Of a DNA stretch of 64,000 nt, positions 35,603 to 44,512 are shown piece by piece. This DNA is from Altererythrobacter sp. BO-6. GTDB lineage: Bacteria; Pseudomonadota; Alphaproteobacteria; Sphingomonadales; Sphingomonadaceae. The stretch's first letter is position 1, and every line of letters begins with the position of its first letter. The notes beneath the pieces were generated by a model. It saw nothing but the letters and a program-made list of their open reading frames with translations. It searched no databases and had not been told where the DNA came from. The translations under genes and the position numbers were made by a program. Location: the NCBI RefSeq assembly GCF_011047315.1, contig NZ_CP049259.1, positions 1,736,001 to 1,800,000 of the forward strand, written 5' to 3'.

Positions 35603-36869
35603 ATGCATCTCAAAGACTTGAAACAGAAAACCCCGGCCGAACTGGTAGCCATGGCCGAAGAACTCGGCGTCGAGGGGGCCTCGACCATGCGGCGGCAGGA
35701 CCTGCTGTTCAGCATCCTGCGCGAACTCGCCGAAGACGAGGAATACGAAGACAAGATCATGGGCATCGGCACCATCGAGGTGCTGCAGGACGGTTTTGGC
35801 TTCCTGCGCTCGCCCGAAGCAAATTATCTCGCCGGCCCTGACGATATCTACGTTTCGCCCAACCAGGTTCGCAAATGGGGCCTGCGCACGGGCGATACGG
35901 TGGAAGGCGAAATCCGTGCCCCGCGCGATGGCGAGCGCTATTTTGCGCTCACCAGCCTCACCAGCGTCAATTACGACGATCCTGACGCGGTGCGCCACCG
36001 CACCAATTTCGACAATTTGACGCCGCTCTATCCGGACGAGAAGCTCAACCTCGACACGCTCGATCCTACGGTCAAGGACAAGTCCGCGCGGGTGATCGAC
36101 ATCATCGCCCCGCAGGGTAAGGGCCAGCGCGCGCTGATCGTTGCTCCGCCGCGCACCGGCAAGACCGTGCTGCTGCAGAACATCGCCAAGGCGATCACCG
36201 ATAATCACCCCGAAGTGTTCCTGCTGGTGCTGCTGGTCGACGAACGGCCTGAGGAAGTGACCGACATGCAGCGCAGCGTGAAGGGTGAAGTGATCTCCTC
36301 GACCTTTGACGAGCCGGCCACACGCCACGTCCAGGTCGCTGAAATGGTGATTGAAAAGGCCAAGCGACTGGTCGAGCACAAGCGCGACGTGGTGATCCTG
36401 CTCGATCTCGATCACGCGCCTTGGCCGCGCCTACAACACCGTGGTGCCGAGCAGCGGCAAGGTACTGACCGGCGGTGTCGATGCCAACGCGCTCCAGCGG
36501 CCCAAGCGCTTCTTCGGTGCGGCGCGCAATATCGAGGAGGGTGGTTCACTTTCGATCATAGCCACCGCCCTGATCGACACCGGCAGCCGCATGGACGAAG
36601 TCATCTTCGAAGAATTCAAGGGCACCGGTAACAGCGAAATCGTCCTCGATCGCAAGGTGGCCGATAAGCGCATCTTCCCGGCGCTCGATGTCGGCAAGTC
36701 CGGCACGCGCAAGGAAGAGCTGCTGGTCGACAAGGACAAGCTGTCCAAGATGTGGGTCCTGCGCCGCATCCTGATGCAGATGGGCACGATCGATGCGATG
36801 GAGTTCCTGCTCGACAAGATGAAGGATTCGAAGACCAACCAGGACTTCTTCGACACCATGAATCAATAG
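35603..36869 (+). CDS. rho: Transcription termination factor Rho, frameshifted as read
   Basis: The N-terminal RNA-binding domain ([53 protein letters not shown]), the Walker A APPRTGKT and Walker B region VVILLD are in the first frame. After codon 268 (GAT at 36404) one extra base, near 36407, shifts the frame. The rest, with [39 protein letters not shown] and the C-terminal [18 protein letters not shown], is in the next frame. Deleting one base restores [11 protein letters not shown] and a 421-residue Rho. As read, the protein stops at 36631, losing the Q-loop and R-loop. Confidence 0.93.
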
Positions 36870-36878
36870 GGTTTTTCG

Positions 36879-36903
36879 GCCCCGTAACCGATGGCTGCGG
36901 GGC
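36879..36903 (+). terminator. Weak hairpin after rho
   Basis: GCCCCG and CGGGGC pair around a 13-nt loop, 10 bp after the rho stop. The U-rich tract precedes rather than follows the stem, so termination is uncertain. Confidence 0.35.
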
Positions 36904-36941
36904 AGCTTGCCTTTGCCTGAAATCGGGCTATCAAGCGGCTG

Positions 36942-37334
36942 ATGCTGCGCCAGTATATCTATATCAGCACCGCCGGGGGGATCACCGATGAGGATATCGG
37001 ATCGATCCTGGCGTCGTGCCAACGTAACAATGCCGAACGCAATGTTACCGGGCTTTTGCTCTATAACGGGCGCAATTTCCTCCAGTTGCTCGAGGGCGAT
37101 GTCGAGGATCTTTCGTGGGTGATGCGGCGGATCGAAGCGGATCCGCGCCATAATGGCGTGTCGATCATCGACGATATCGCGATCGAGCGGCGCGCCTGCC
37201 CCGACTGGCTGATGCGGCACATCAGGATTTCGGATGAAGTTGCGGAGCGACGGGCGAAGCTCGATGCCGAGCTGCCCGAGGCACTTGACCCGAACCTGCG
37301 CCGGATCATCCTGAATTTCGCGTCGCTGAATTAG
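36942..37334 (+). CDS. BLUF-domain blue-light sensor
   Basis: This 130-residue single-domain BLUF protein binds FAD and senses blue light. The key residues are present: Tyr7 in YIYIS, Asn30 in CQRNNAERNVTGLLLY, Gln48 in NFLQLLEG, and the Trp-Met pair in CPDWLMRHI. The spacing between Asn and Gln (18) matches PixD. A C-terminal extension of about 30 residues may bind a partner. No output domain is fused and the partner is not obvious. It lies 72 bp after rho and converges on the next gene with 4-bp overlap. Confidence 0.92.
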   Translation: MLRQYIYISTAGGITDEDIGSILASCQRNNAERNVTGLLLYNGRNFLQLLEGDVEDLSWVMRRIEADPRHNGVSIIDDIAIERRACPDWLMRHIRISDEVAERRAKLDAELPEALDPNLRRIILNFASLN

Positions 37335-37735
37335 GCAGATTTCTGCCGCTCAAGCTGCGCGGCCATCATTTCCCAGACCTTGTTGACTGCCTTCAGCGGG
37401 CGCACCATCACCTTGAAATCCTTGATCAAACCCTCTTCGTCGAAGGTGATCATGTCGATCCCGTTGACCTGGATGCCTTCCATCTCGGTGGCGAATTCGA
37501 GCACTGCCGTCTCGCCATCGACCACTTCGCGCAAATAACGAAAGCTCTCATTGCCGAGCGTCTTTCCCGCAGCGGCGAGATAGGCGGTCACGATTGGGCG
37601 CCCGACCTGCGGGGTGTGGACCACGGGGGAGTGGAACACCGCATCCTCGCGCATTATCGCGCCGAGGGCGGCAGGATCGCTGCCACCGTCGATCACTTCG
37701 TGCCAGCGCGCAAGGCCCTTCGCGGCCGCGCTCAT
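37331..37735 (-). CDS. SnoaL/NTF2-like family protein
   Basis: This 134-residue alpha+beta-barrel protein fits the SnoaL-like group: RWHEVIDGGSDPAALGAIMREDAVFHSPVVHTPQVGRPIVTAYL, AVLEFATEMEGIQVNGIDMITFDEEGLIKDFKVMVRPLKAV. Such proteins bind or isomerise small hydrophobic ligands, and the ligand is unknown. Its start overlaps the stop of the dienelactone hydrolase-like gene by 4 bp, so they form a two-gene operon and may act in one pathway. Confidence 0.85.
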   Translation of the reverse strand: MSAAAKGLARWHEVIDGGSDPAALGAIMREDAVFHSPVVHTPQVGRPIVTAYLAAAGKTLGNESFRYLREVVDGETAVLEFATEMEGIQVNGIDMITFDEEGLIKDFKVMVRPLKAVNKVWEMMAAQLERQKSA

Positions 37736-38430
37736 CCCAGGTGCTCGGCGAAGAAGGCTTTGGTTCGCCCATCGGCCAGTTGCGCACCCGCCTCGTCGCG
37801 GCGATTGCCGCTTTCGGTAGCAAAGCCGTGGTCGAGACCTTCGTAATCATGGATCGTCACGCGCGGGTGATCGTCCAGACCGGCATGCATCGCGGCCTGC
37901 GCTTCAGGCCCCACGAAATGGTCCGCGGTGGGCACATGCAGTAGCAGCGGATGGGCGATACCATGCTTTTCGCCCAGCATCTGGTCGATCATCACCCCGT
38001 AATAGCCGACCGAAGCGTTGATGTCGGTGCGCGCCGCGGTCATGTAGGCGAGCTTGCCGCCCAGGCAGTAACCGACGCAGCCGACCTTGGCTACGCCAGC
38101 CTCGCGGCGGATCCAGTGGATCGTCGCTTCGATGTCCTTCACCCCGTCATCGGGGTTGTATTCGCCGAAATAGCCCAGCGCTTCCTGGAATTCGGCCTCG
38201 ACATCGGGATCCAGTTCGATTCCCGGCTTCATGCGAAAGAACAGGTCGGGCGCGACCGCCAGATAGCCTTCCTCAGCCCAGCTATCGCACTTGCTGCGGA
38301 TGCCCGGATTCACCCCGAAAATTTCCTGGATGACGATGATCGCGGCCTTGGGGGTGCCTTCTGGCCGGGCGACATAGGCGCTGAAGCTCGCATCTCCATC
38401 CAGGGTAGGGATCGTGACAGTTTCGGACAT
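37732..38430 (-). CDS. Dienelactone hydrolase family protein
   Basis: The 232-residue alpha/beta hydrolase has the cysteine nucleophile in VGCVGYCLGGKLAYM, an acid near DHFVGPEAQ and a histidine in EGLDHGFATESG, as in carboxymethylenebutenolidase. AAIIVIQEIFGVNPGIRSKCDSWAEEGYLAVAPDLF is the N-terminal signature. The physiological ester or lactone is unknown. Coupled to the SnoaL-like gene. Confidence 0.92.
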   Translation of the reverse strand: MSETVTIPTLDGDASFSAYVARPEGTPKAAIIVIQEIFGVNPGIRSKCDSWAEEGYLAVAPDLFFRMKPGIELDPDVEAEFQEALGYFGEYNPDDGVKDIEATIHWIRREAGVAKVGCVGYCLGGKLAYMTAARTDINASVGYYGVMIDQMLGEKHGIAHPLLLHVPTADHFVGPEAQAAMHAGLDDHPRVTIHDYEGLDHGFATESGNRRDEAGAQLADGRTKAFFAEHLG

Positions 38431-38546
38431 GGGGGTTGCTCCTTTGATTCAGTGCGAAAGCGGCTTATCGCTTGCTAGGGGGTATTGCCAAACCCAAATG
38501 TATCAGGCGCGAGGTCCGTTCCAGGCTCGCAGGTGGAGGAGATGCC

Positions 38547-38804
38547 ATGAAGGTCAATATCGAGATCGACTGCACGCCCGAAGAGGCTCGGGCCTTCATG
38601 GGCCTGCCCGACGTGTCGAAGGCGAACAGCGTCTATGTCGACAATATCACCAAGGCGATGAAGGGCGTTTCCAGCCCTGACCAGCTGCAGGAACTGGCGC
38701 AGCAATTGGCGCCGATGGGGCAAATGGGCCTGAAGATGTTCCAGAGCTTCATGGAAGGCGGGATGCGCGGGCAGGGCTCCAAGAGCCGGTCGGACGACGA
38801 TTAG
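38547..38804 (+). CDS. DUF6489-like small protein
   Basis: 85 residues beginning MKVNIEIDCTPEEARAFMGLPDVSKANSVYVDNITKAMKGV, with a following methionine- and glycine-rich stretch and a charged C-terminus. A ribosome binding site GGAGGAG precedes the ATG at 38547. It resembles a small conserved alphaproteobacterial family of unknown function. It lies 18 bp before mnmE on the same strand. Confidence 0.75.
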   Translation: MKVNIEIDCTPEEARAFMGLPDVSKANSVYVDNITKAMKGVSSPDQLQELAQQLAPMGQMGLKMFQSFMEGGMRGQGSKSRSDDD

Positions 38805-38822
38805 GCCCGATTCTCACAATTC

Positions 38823-40100
38823 ATGAGCGACACCATCTTTGCCTTGTCGAGCGGGGCGCCGCCCGCGGCTATCGGCGTGATCCGCATCAGCGGGCCCGAC
38901 GCGGGCAAGGCGCTGGTTTCGCTTGCGGGGCGCGAGATTGCGCCGCGACGGGCGAGCCTGGCGCAACTGCACGGGGCTGATGGGGCTTTGCTGGATGAAG
39001 CGCTGGTGCTGTGGTTTCCCGGACCGGAAACGGCTACTGGCGAGGACCTGGCCGAGCTGCATTGCCACGGTGGGCGTGCGGTCATAGCCGCTGTTGAGCG
39101 CGAATTGTCCGCGCACAATGGGTTGCGCCGCGCGGAACCGGGCGAATTTACCCGCCGCGCCTTCGCCAATGGCCGGATCGACCTGGCAGAAGCCGAGGGC
39201 CTCGCTGACCTTCTCAGCGCCGAGACCGAATTGCAGCGCAGCGCGGCGATCGCCATGGCGGGGGGTAGCCTGTCGCGCGAGGTCGAGGGTTGGCGTATGC
39301 GGCTGCTGCAACTCGCAGCCGAAGTCGAAGCCGTGCTCGATTTCGCCGACGAGGACGATGTCGGTGGCTTGGCCGGTGATTTCGGCATGCGATTGGCGGC
39401 ACTTTCGGCCGAACTGGAAAGCTGGCTGGTTCGGCCCCGATCCGAACGGTTGGGTGAAGGATTCCGGGTCGTGCTGGCTGGTCCGCCCAATGCCGGAAAA
39501 TCCACCTTATTCAATGCTTTGATCGAAAGTGAGGCGGCCATAACCTCGCCGATCGCTGGAACGACGCGGGATGTGATCGAACGTTCGGTGGCGATTGGCG
39601 GCGTCCCGTTCACCTTCGTGGATACGGCAGGCCTGCGCGACGAGGGTTCGGACGAGATCGAGGCAATCGGCGTGGGCCGCGCGCGTGAACAGCTGGAATT
39701 TGCCGATCTGGTTCTCTGGTTGGGACCTGAATCCGAGGGACCTGACGGTTGCTGGGAGATCGAAGCACAGATCGATAAAGTGTCGCATCCGGTTAAATCG
39801 GCGCCTGATTGGCGGGTTTCAGCGGCGACGGGCGAAAACTTGCCGGAATTGAAGCTGGCACTGGTCGAGCGCGCACGCGATGCTTTGCCCAAACCTGGCG
39901 AAGCAGCGCTCAACACTCGCCAGCACGGCCTGATTGCCGAAGCGAAGGCGGCGTTGCGCGAAGCGGGCGAAATTGCCGATCCCCTGATCCTGGCCGAATG
40001 CCTTAGGCGAGCACGTCTGGCCTTCGACCGGCTGGTGGGGCGCGCCACGACCGAAGACATGCTCGATGCGCTGTTCGGGCGGTTCTGCATCGGCAAATAG
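38823..40100 (+). CDS. mnmE: tRNA modification GTPase MnmE
   Basis: The 425-residue GTPase works with MnmG to add aminomethyl-type groups to wobble uridine 34 of tRNAs. N-terminal TIFALSSGAPPAAIGVIRISGPDA, EPGEFTRRAFANGRIDLAEAEGL, the G1 motif GPPNAGKST near residues 220-228, G3 DTAGLRD and the C-terminal FCIGK are present. The G4 motif usually reads NKxD; here the region has AQIDK, which is degenerate. It is followed by a parS site and mnmG, the usual partner. Confidence 0.95.
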   Translation: MSDTIFALSSGAPPAAIGVIRISGPDAGKALVSLAGREIAPRRASLAQLHGADGALLDEALVLWFPGPETATGEDLAELHCHGGRAVIAAVERELSAHNGLRRAEPGEFTRRAFANGRIDLAEAEGLADLLSAETELQRSAAIAMAGGSLSREVEGWRMRLLQLAAEVEAVLDFADEDDVGGLAGDFGMRLAALSAELESWLVRPRSERLGEGFRVVLAGPPNAGKSTLFNALIESEAAITSPIAGTTRDVIERSVAIGGVPFTFVDTAGLRDEGSDEIEAIGVGRAREQLEFADLVLWLGPESEGPDGCWEIEAQIDKVSHPVKSAPDWRVSAATGENLPELKLALVERARDALPKPGEAALNTRQHGLIAEAKAALREAGEIADPLILAECLRRARLAFDRLVGRATTEDMLDALFGRFCIGK

Positions 40101-40117
40101 GCGGCGGTATCCGCGAT

Positions 40118-40133
40118 TGTTTCACGTGAAACA
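40118..40133. other. parS centromere site (exact consensus)
   Basis: TGTTTCACGTGAAACA is the 16-bp ParB-binding palindrome with no mismatch, in the gap between mnmE and mnmG. ParB (encoded 3.3 kb away) loads here and spreads for chromosome segregation. Confidence 0.92.
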
Positions 40134-40172
40134 CCTTTGACCATAGCGGGCCGCGCCTGTATCGGGCGGCGC

Positions 40173-42026
40173 ATGCACGACTTTGATGTCCTCGTGGTCG
40201 GCGGCGGTCATGCCGGTGTCGAGGCGGCCTGCGCCGCCGCGCGAATGGGTGCGCGCGTGGGACTGGTGAGCTTCGACCTCGACGCTATCGGCGCGATGAG
40301 CTGCAATCCCGCGATTGGTGGCCTGGGCAAGGGCCATCTGGTGCGCGAAGTCGATGCGCTCGACGGCTTGATCGGCCGTGCGGCCGATGCCGGGGCCATC
40401 CATTACCGCATGCTCAACCAATCAAAGGGAAGTGCGGTGTGGGGCCCGCGCGTGCAGGCTGACCGCAAACGGTTCAAGGCTGCGGTGCAGCAGGTGGTTC
40501 GAGCGCAGCAGGGCCTGTCACTGATCCAGGGTGAAGCGTCGGCTTTGCGGATGGCGGGCGGGCGCGTGACCGGGCTGGAATTGGCTGATGGGACTACATT
40601 GGATGCCGGGGCGGTGATCTTGTGTACCGGGACCTTCCTTGGCGGCACGTTGTTTCGCGGCGAAGAACGCTTTCAGGGTGGGCGGATCGGCGAGAATTCA
40701 GCCCAGAAGCTTGCGGCGCAATTGCGCGGTGCCGATTTGCCGATGGCACGGCTCAAGACCGGCACTCCGCCGCGGCTGGACGGGCGGACGATCGATTGGG
40801 CGACCCTTGAGGAGCAGCCCTCCGACCCCGATCACTGGACCATGTCGCCGCTGACCGAACGGCGCGTCAACCCGCAAGTGTTTTGCGCGATCACCCGGAC
40901 GACTGAGGCCGCACATGAGGCGATCCGGGCCAATCTGCATCGTTCGCCGTTGTTCACCGGGGCGATTGGAGCTGCGGGGCCGCGCTATTGCCCCTCGATC
41001 GAGGACAAGATCCATCGCTTCGGCGATCGCGATGGGCACCAGGTTTTCTTGGAGCCGGAAGGGCTGGATACGCACCTTGTCTATCCCAACGGGATCAGCA
41101 CTTCGCTCCCCGCCGATGTTCAGCTTGCGATGCTTCGCGCGATGCCCGGGTTGGAGCGGGTGGAAATGGAAGTCCCTGGTTATGCGGTGGAATATGACCA
41201 CATCGATCCGCGGGCGCTGACCAATGACCTGCAGCTGCGCGCCATTCCGGGGCTCTATTGCGCGGGGCAGATCAACGGCACTACCGGCTATGAAGAGGCG
41301 GCGGCGCAAGGGCTGGTTGCGGGGCTGAATGCCGCGGCTGCCATACTCGGCAATGAGCCGCCCAAGCTTGATCGCGCCAACAGCTATATCGCGGTGATGG
41401 TGGACGATTTGACACTGCAAGGGGTGAGCGAACCCTATCGCATGCTGACGGCCCGGGCCGAGTATCGCCTGCGCCTGCGCGCGAACAATGCCTCATCCCG
41501 GCTCACTCCGTTGGGTATCGTGGCGGGCTGTGTTGGAAGCGCGCGCGCGGAATGGTTTACGCGCCGCGAGGAGCGCCGCGCCGCGCTGGCTGCGCATTTC
41601 GATACGGCGATTTCCTCAAAGGAGCTCAATGACGCAGGCTTGCCGGTACGCCGCGATGGCGGGGTAAAACCGGTTAGCGAGTGGCTTCGGCACGAAGGGG
41701 TGAGCCTGGCCGAGCTCGGACCATGGCTTGATGTAGCGTTGACGGCCGACGATCCGCTGATTGGCGAAATGGCGGAAGACGCAGCTTATGCGCCGTACCT
41801 GGCGCGACAGGATGCAGAATTGCGCGATCTGCGGGCGAGCGAAGCGCTGGAGTTGGGTGGTGACTTCCCCTTCGGCGAGGTGCCGGGCCTTTCGAACGAG
41901 ATGGTCGAGCGGCTGGCGGCAGCCAAGCCGGCCAGTCTCGCTGCAGCTGGAAGGGTGCCGGGGATTACTCCTGCGGCGCTGTCGGCACTGTTGGTCCATG
42001 CGCGGCGCAGGCAGAAGGCGGCGTGA
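40173..42026 (+). CDS. mnmG: tRNA uridine 5-carboxymethylaminomethyl modification enzyme MnmG (GidA)
   Basis: This 617-residue FAD enzyme pairs with MnmE. The N-terminal FAD fold is [26 protein letters not shown], followed by [80 protein letters not shown] and [24 protein letters not shown], all standard. The start at 40173 ([11 protein letters not shown]) is preferred over 40137. It overlaps rsmG by 4 bp (GTGA). Confidence 0.97.
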   Translation: MHDFDVLVVGGGHAGVEAACAAARMGARVGLVSFDLDAIGAMSCNPAIGGLGKGHLVREVDALDGLIGRAADAGAIHYRMLNQSKGSAVWGPRVQADRKRFKAAVQQVVRAQQGLSLIQGEASALRMAGGRVTGLELADGTTLDAGAVILCTGTFLGGTLFRGEERFQGGRIGENSAQKLAAQLRGADLPMARLKTGTPPRLDGRTIDWATLEEQPSDPDHWTMSPLTERRVNPQVFCAITRTTEAAHEAIRANLHRSPLFTGAIGAAGPRYCPSIEDKIHRFGDRDGHQVFLEPEGLDTHLVYPNGISTSLPADVQLAMLRAMPGLERVEMEVPGYAVEYDHIDPRALTNDLQLRAIPGLYCAGQINGTTGYEEAAAQGLVAGLNAAAAILGNEPPKLDRANSYIAVMVDDLTLQGVSEPYRMLTARAEYRLRLRANNASSRLTPLGIVAGCVGSARAEWFTRREERRAALAAHFDTAISSKELNDAGLPVRRDGGVKPVSEWLRHEGVSLAELGPWLDVALTADDPLIGEMAEDAAYAPYLARQDAELRDLRASEALELGGDFPFGEVPGLSNEMVERLAAAKPASLAAAGRVPGITPAALSALLVHARRRQKAA

Positions 42027-42646
42027 ACAGCGAACTTCTCCGCGATGAGCAATCGGCACGTCACCATGTCGCGCAAATTGCCGATCGTGTCGCGATGGAG
42101 CGTCTCGAAGCGCTGATTGCCGCATTGCTCGAGGAAAATCAGCGTCAGAACCTGATTTCCCGCCCCTCCGAGCAGCAAATCTGGCAGCGCCACATCGCCG
42201 ACAGCGCCCAGCTGCTGCGGTTTGTTCCACGTGAAACATCTGGCACATGGCTCGACCTTGGCACCGGCGCGGGTTTCCCTGGCCTGGTGATTGCCGCGCT
42301 GCAGCCAGAACGCGAGGTCGTGCTGGTCGAGTCGCGCGCGCGCCGGGTCGAATGGCTCGAGCGCATGGCGGAAGGACTCGCTCTGCCGCACTGCCGTGTC
42401 GAGGGGCGGCGTTTGGAATTGGTCAAGCCCTTCCCTGCTCGTGTCATTTCGGCACGCGCATTTGCCCCGCTGGATAAACTGCTCCGTCTATCCGCACCCT
42501 TTTCCACAAAGGCGACCACCTACCTGTTGCCCAAAGGGCGCTCGGCGGCGCAGGAACTGCATCATCTCCCCGCGAAGATTCGCGATGTGTTTCACGTGGA
42601 ACACTCCTTGACCGATGCGGAGGCGGGGATCATCGTAAGCACATAG
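42023..42646 (+). CDS. rsmG: 16S rRNA m7G527 methyltransferase RsmG (GidB)
   Basis: 207 residues with a GTG start coupled to mnmG. The motif [25 protein letters not shown], the SAM site [22 protein letters not shown], the [16 protein letters not shown] helix and [16 protein letters not shown] fit RsmG. It methylates G527 of 16S rRNA using SAM. Two parS-like sites lie inside the coding region at 42223 and 42588, as in other bacteria. Confidence 0.96.
   Translation: MNSELLRDEQSARHHVAQIADRVAMERLEALIAALLEENQRQNLISRPSEQQIWQRHIADSAQLLRFVPRETSGTWLDLGTGAGFPGLVIAALQPEREVVLVESRARRVEWLERMAEGLALPHCRVEGRRLELVKPFPARVISARAFAPLDKLLRLSAPFSTKATTYLLPKGRSAAQELHHLPAKIRDVFHVEHSLTDAEAGIIVST
42223..42238. other. 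parS-like site inside rsmG (one mismatch)
   Basis: TGTTCCACGTGAAACA differs from the parS consensus at one base. This is the same variant found within the gidB homologue of several bacteria. Likely ParB-bound. Confidence 0.82.
42588..42603. other. parS-like site near the rsmG 3' end (one mismatch)
   Basis: TGTTTCACGTGGAACA, one base from consensus, lies about 66 bp before the parA start. With the other two sites it forms a parS cluster spanning 2.5 kb. Confidence 0.82.
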
Positions 42647-42668
42647 TGCAGGAAGGCGAAAGCAGCCG

Positions 42669-43445
42669 ATGATCACGATAGCGATTGCGAATCAGAAGGG
42701 CGGGGTGGGCAAGACCACTACCGCGATCAATATCGCCACGGCGATGGCGGCGATCGGTTGGCGCACGCTGCTGATCGACCTCGATCCGCAAGGCAATGCC
42801 TCGACCGGGCTGGGCGTCGGCAGCGCCGCACGCGTCGCGTCGAGCTATGATGTGCTGATCGACGGCGCTTCGGTCAAGGATCCGCTGGTTCCCACCAGCA
42901 TTCCGGGCCTGGATATCGTCCCTGCGACCGTGGACCTGAGTGGAGCCGAAGTCGAGCTGGTATCGATTGAAGAGCGCACCTCCCGGCTTGCCAATGCGCT
43001 GGCTGACCATCGCGGGCATGACATCTGCTTTATCGATTGCCCACCGTCGCTCGGCCTGCTGACGCTCAACGCCCTGTCGGCCGCGGATACGCTGCTGGTG
43101 CCGTTGCAGTGCGAATTTTTTGCTTTGGAGGGGCTGAGCCAGCTGCTCCAGACGGTGGAGCAGGTGCAACAGCGTTTCAATCCGGCCCTGGGCATCATCG
43201 GCGTGGGCCTGACCATGTTCGATCGGCGCAACCGGTTGACCGACCAGGTGGCGGAAGATGTGCGCGAATGCCTGGGCAGTCTGGTGTTCGAGACGGTGAT
43301 CCCGCGCAACGTGCGCCTCTCCGAAGCGCCAAGCCACGGCCTGCCCGCGCTGGTTTATGACCATGCCTGCGCCGGAAGCCGCGCCTATATCGCACTGGCG
43401 CGCGAATTGATCGGTCGCCTGCCCGCAGAAAGGAAAGCCGCGTGA
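42669..43445 (+). CDS. parA: Chromosome partitioning ATPase ParA
   Basis: The 258-residue Soj/ParA ATPase starts ITIAIANQKGGVGKTTTAINIATAM, with the deviant Walker A KGGVGKTT at residues 10-17. Walker A' LLIDLDPQGNASTGLG and FIDCPPSLGLLTLNALSAADTLLVPLQCEFFALEGLSQLL follow, and FETVIPRNVRLSEAPSHGLPALVYD is the Soj-type end. It moves ParB-parS complexes and is coupled by 4-bp overlap to parB. Confidence 0.97.
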   Translation: MITIAIANQKGGVGKTTTAINIATAMAAIGWRTLLIDLDPQGNASTGLGVGSAARVASSYDVLIDGASVKDPLVPTSIPGLDIVPATVDLSGAEVELVSIEERTSRLANALADHRGHDICFIDCPPSLGLLTLNALSAADTLLVPLQCEFFALEGLSQLLQTVEQVQQRFNPALGIIGVGLTMFDRRNRLTDQVAEDVRECLGSLVFETVIPRNVRLSEAPSHGLPALVYDHACAGSRAYIALARELIGRLPAERKAA

Positions 43446-44422
43446 GCAATCCCACCGACCCGATCCGCTTTTCCGTGCCGGGCAGCCCGGGAGTCGACCG
43501 CAAGAAGAAGCTTGGGCGCGGGCTGGGCGCCTTGTTAGGCGAAACCCGCCGGGAAGAACCGCTGACTCAGTCGGACGCGGCTATCGCGCCTGAAAATAAC
43601 GAAAAAACAGATTCTTACAGCGCATCGGGGCTGGCTTCATTGCCGATCGCCGCGATCGAGCCGCTGCCTGGGCAGCCACGCAAGCGGTTCGACGAGGCGG
43701 CGCTGGACGAGCTGGCTGCGTCAATCGCGACGCGCGGGGTGATCCAGCCGATCATCGTGCGGCCACGCGGGCAGGGCCGCTATCAATTGGTCGCCGGCGA
43801 GCGGCGCTGGCGGGCGGCGCAGAAGGCCCGCCTGCATGAAATCCCGGCCCTGGTGCGCGAGCTGGACGAGCGCGAGGTCATGGCACTGGCGCTGATCGAA
43901 AATATCCAGCGTGAGGATCTCAATCCGGTCGAGGAAGCGCGCGCCTATCATCGTCTGAGCGAGGAAGAAGGGCTGACGCAGGCCGAAATCGCGCAAATGG
44001 TCGAGAAATCGCGCAGCCACGTCGCAAATTTGCAGCGCCTGCTGGCTTTGCCCAATGCGGTGCTCGATCTCGTTGAAGGCGGCGAATTGTCGATGGGGCA
44101 CGCCCGCGCGCTGATCGGGCACGACGATGCGCTGCCGCTCGCCCGCCAGGCGGTGCGCGAGAACCTGTCGGTGCGCGAGGTCGAGAATCTGGCGCGCGGC
44201 GATGTCGCCCCCAAGGCTCGCAAATCGGGCCACCGCAACACGCGCGACCCGGCCAAAGATGCCGATATCGCCGCAGTGCAAGCACATCTCGAGGAATTTC
44301 TGGGGCTTACGGTGCGGATCAAGACCGAGGCTGACCCGCGCAAGGGCGCGGTGACGATCCGCTATCGCACGCTCGACCAGCTCGACCTGATCTGCCAGCG
44401 CCTGACCGGCGGGGATATTTGA
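43442..44422 (+). CDS. parB: Chromosome partitioning protein ParB
   Basis: 326 residues with a GTG start. KKKLGRGLGALLGE is the N-terminal ParA-contact motif. ASLPIAAIEPLPGQPRKRFDEAALDELAASIATRGVIQPIIVRP and the box II sequence GERRWRAAQKARLHEIPALV form the CTP-binding region. The HTH MVEKSRSHVANLQRLLALPNAVLDLVEGGELSMGHARALIG binds parS. The C-terminus dimerises. parS sites are in this window. Confidence 0.97.
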   Translation: MSNPTDPIRFSVPGSPGVDRKKKLGRGLGALLGETRREEPLTQSDAAIAPENNEKTDSYSASGLASLPIAAIEPLPGQPRKRFDEAALDELAASIATRGVIQPIIVRPRGQGRYQLVAGERRWRAAQKARLHEIPALVRELDEREVMALALIENIQREDLNPVEEARAYHRLSEEEGLTQAEIAQMVEKSRSHVANLQRLLALPNAVLDLVEGGELSMGHARALIGHDDALPLARQAVRENLSVREVENLARGDVAPKARKSGHRNTRDPAKDADIAAVQAHLEEFLGLTVRIKTEADPRKGAVTIRYRTLDQLDLICQRLTGGDI

Positions 44423-44428
44423 GCGCCA

Positions 44429-44455
44429 CCCAAAGTCGCGCCGCGCGACTTTGGG
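44429..44455. repeat. Perfect hairpin palindrome after parB (copy 1)
   Basis: CCCAAAGTCGCG and CGCGACTTTGGG form a perfect 12-bp stem with a 3-nt loop between convergent parB and msrC. It may be a bidirectional transcription block. A second, related palindrome follows. Confidence 0.7.
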
Positions 44456-44472
44456 CCACCATGCCAAGGGTG

Positions 44473-44492
44473 AAAGTCGCGCCGCGCAACTT
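44473..44492. repeat. Related imperfect palindrome after parB (copy 2)
   Basis: AAAGTCGCGCCGCGCAACTT repeats the core of copy 1 with one mismatch in the arm, 18 bp downstream. Together they look like a REP-type palindromic pair. Confidence 0.6.
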
Positions 44493-44512
44493 CCGCCCAG
44501 CGGCGCCGACGC

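Noticed and set aside
36404..36441. Programmed frameshift in rho
   Set aside because: No slippery run or stimulatory structure is evident, and three other genes show similar insertions, so error is a simpler explanation.
38801..40174. 457-codon minus-strand frame opposite mnmE
   Set aside because: Serine/arginine-rich low-complexity translation without motifs; shadow of mnmE.
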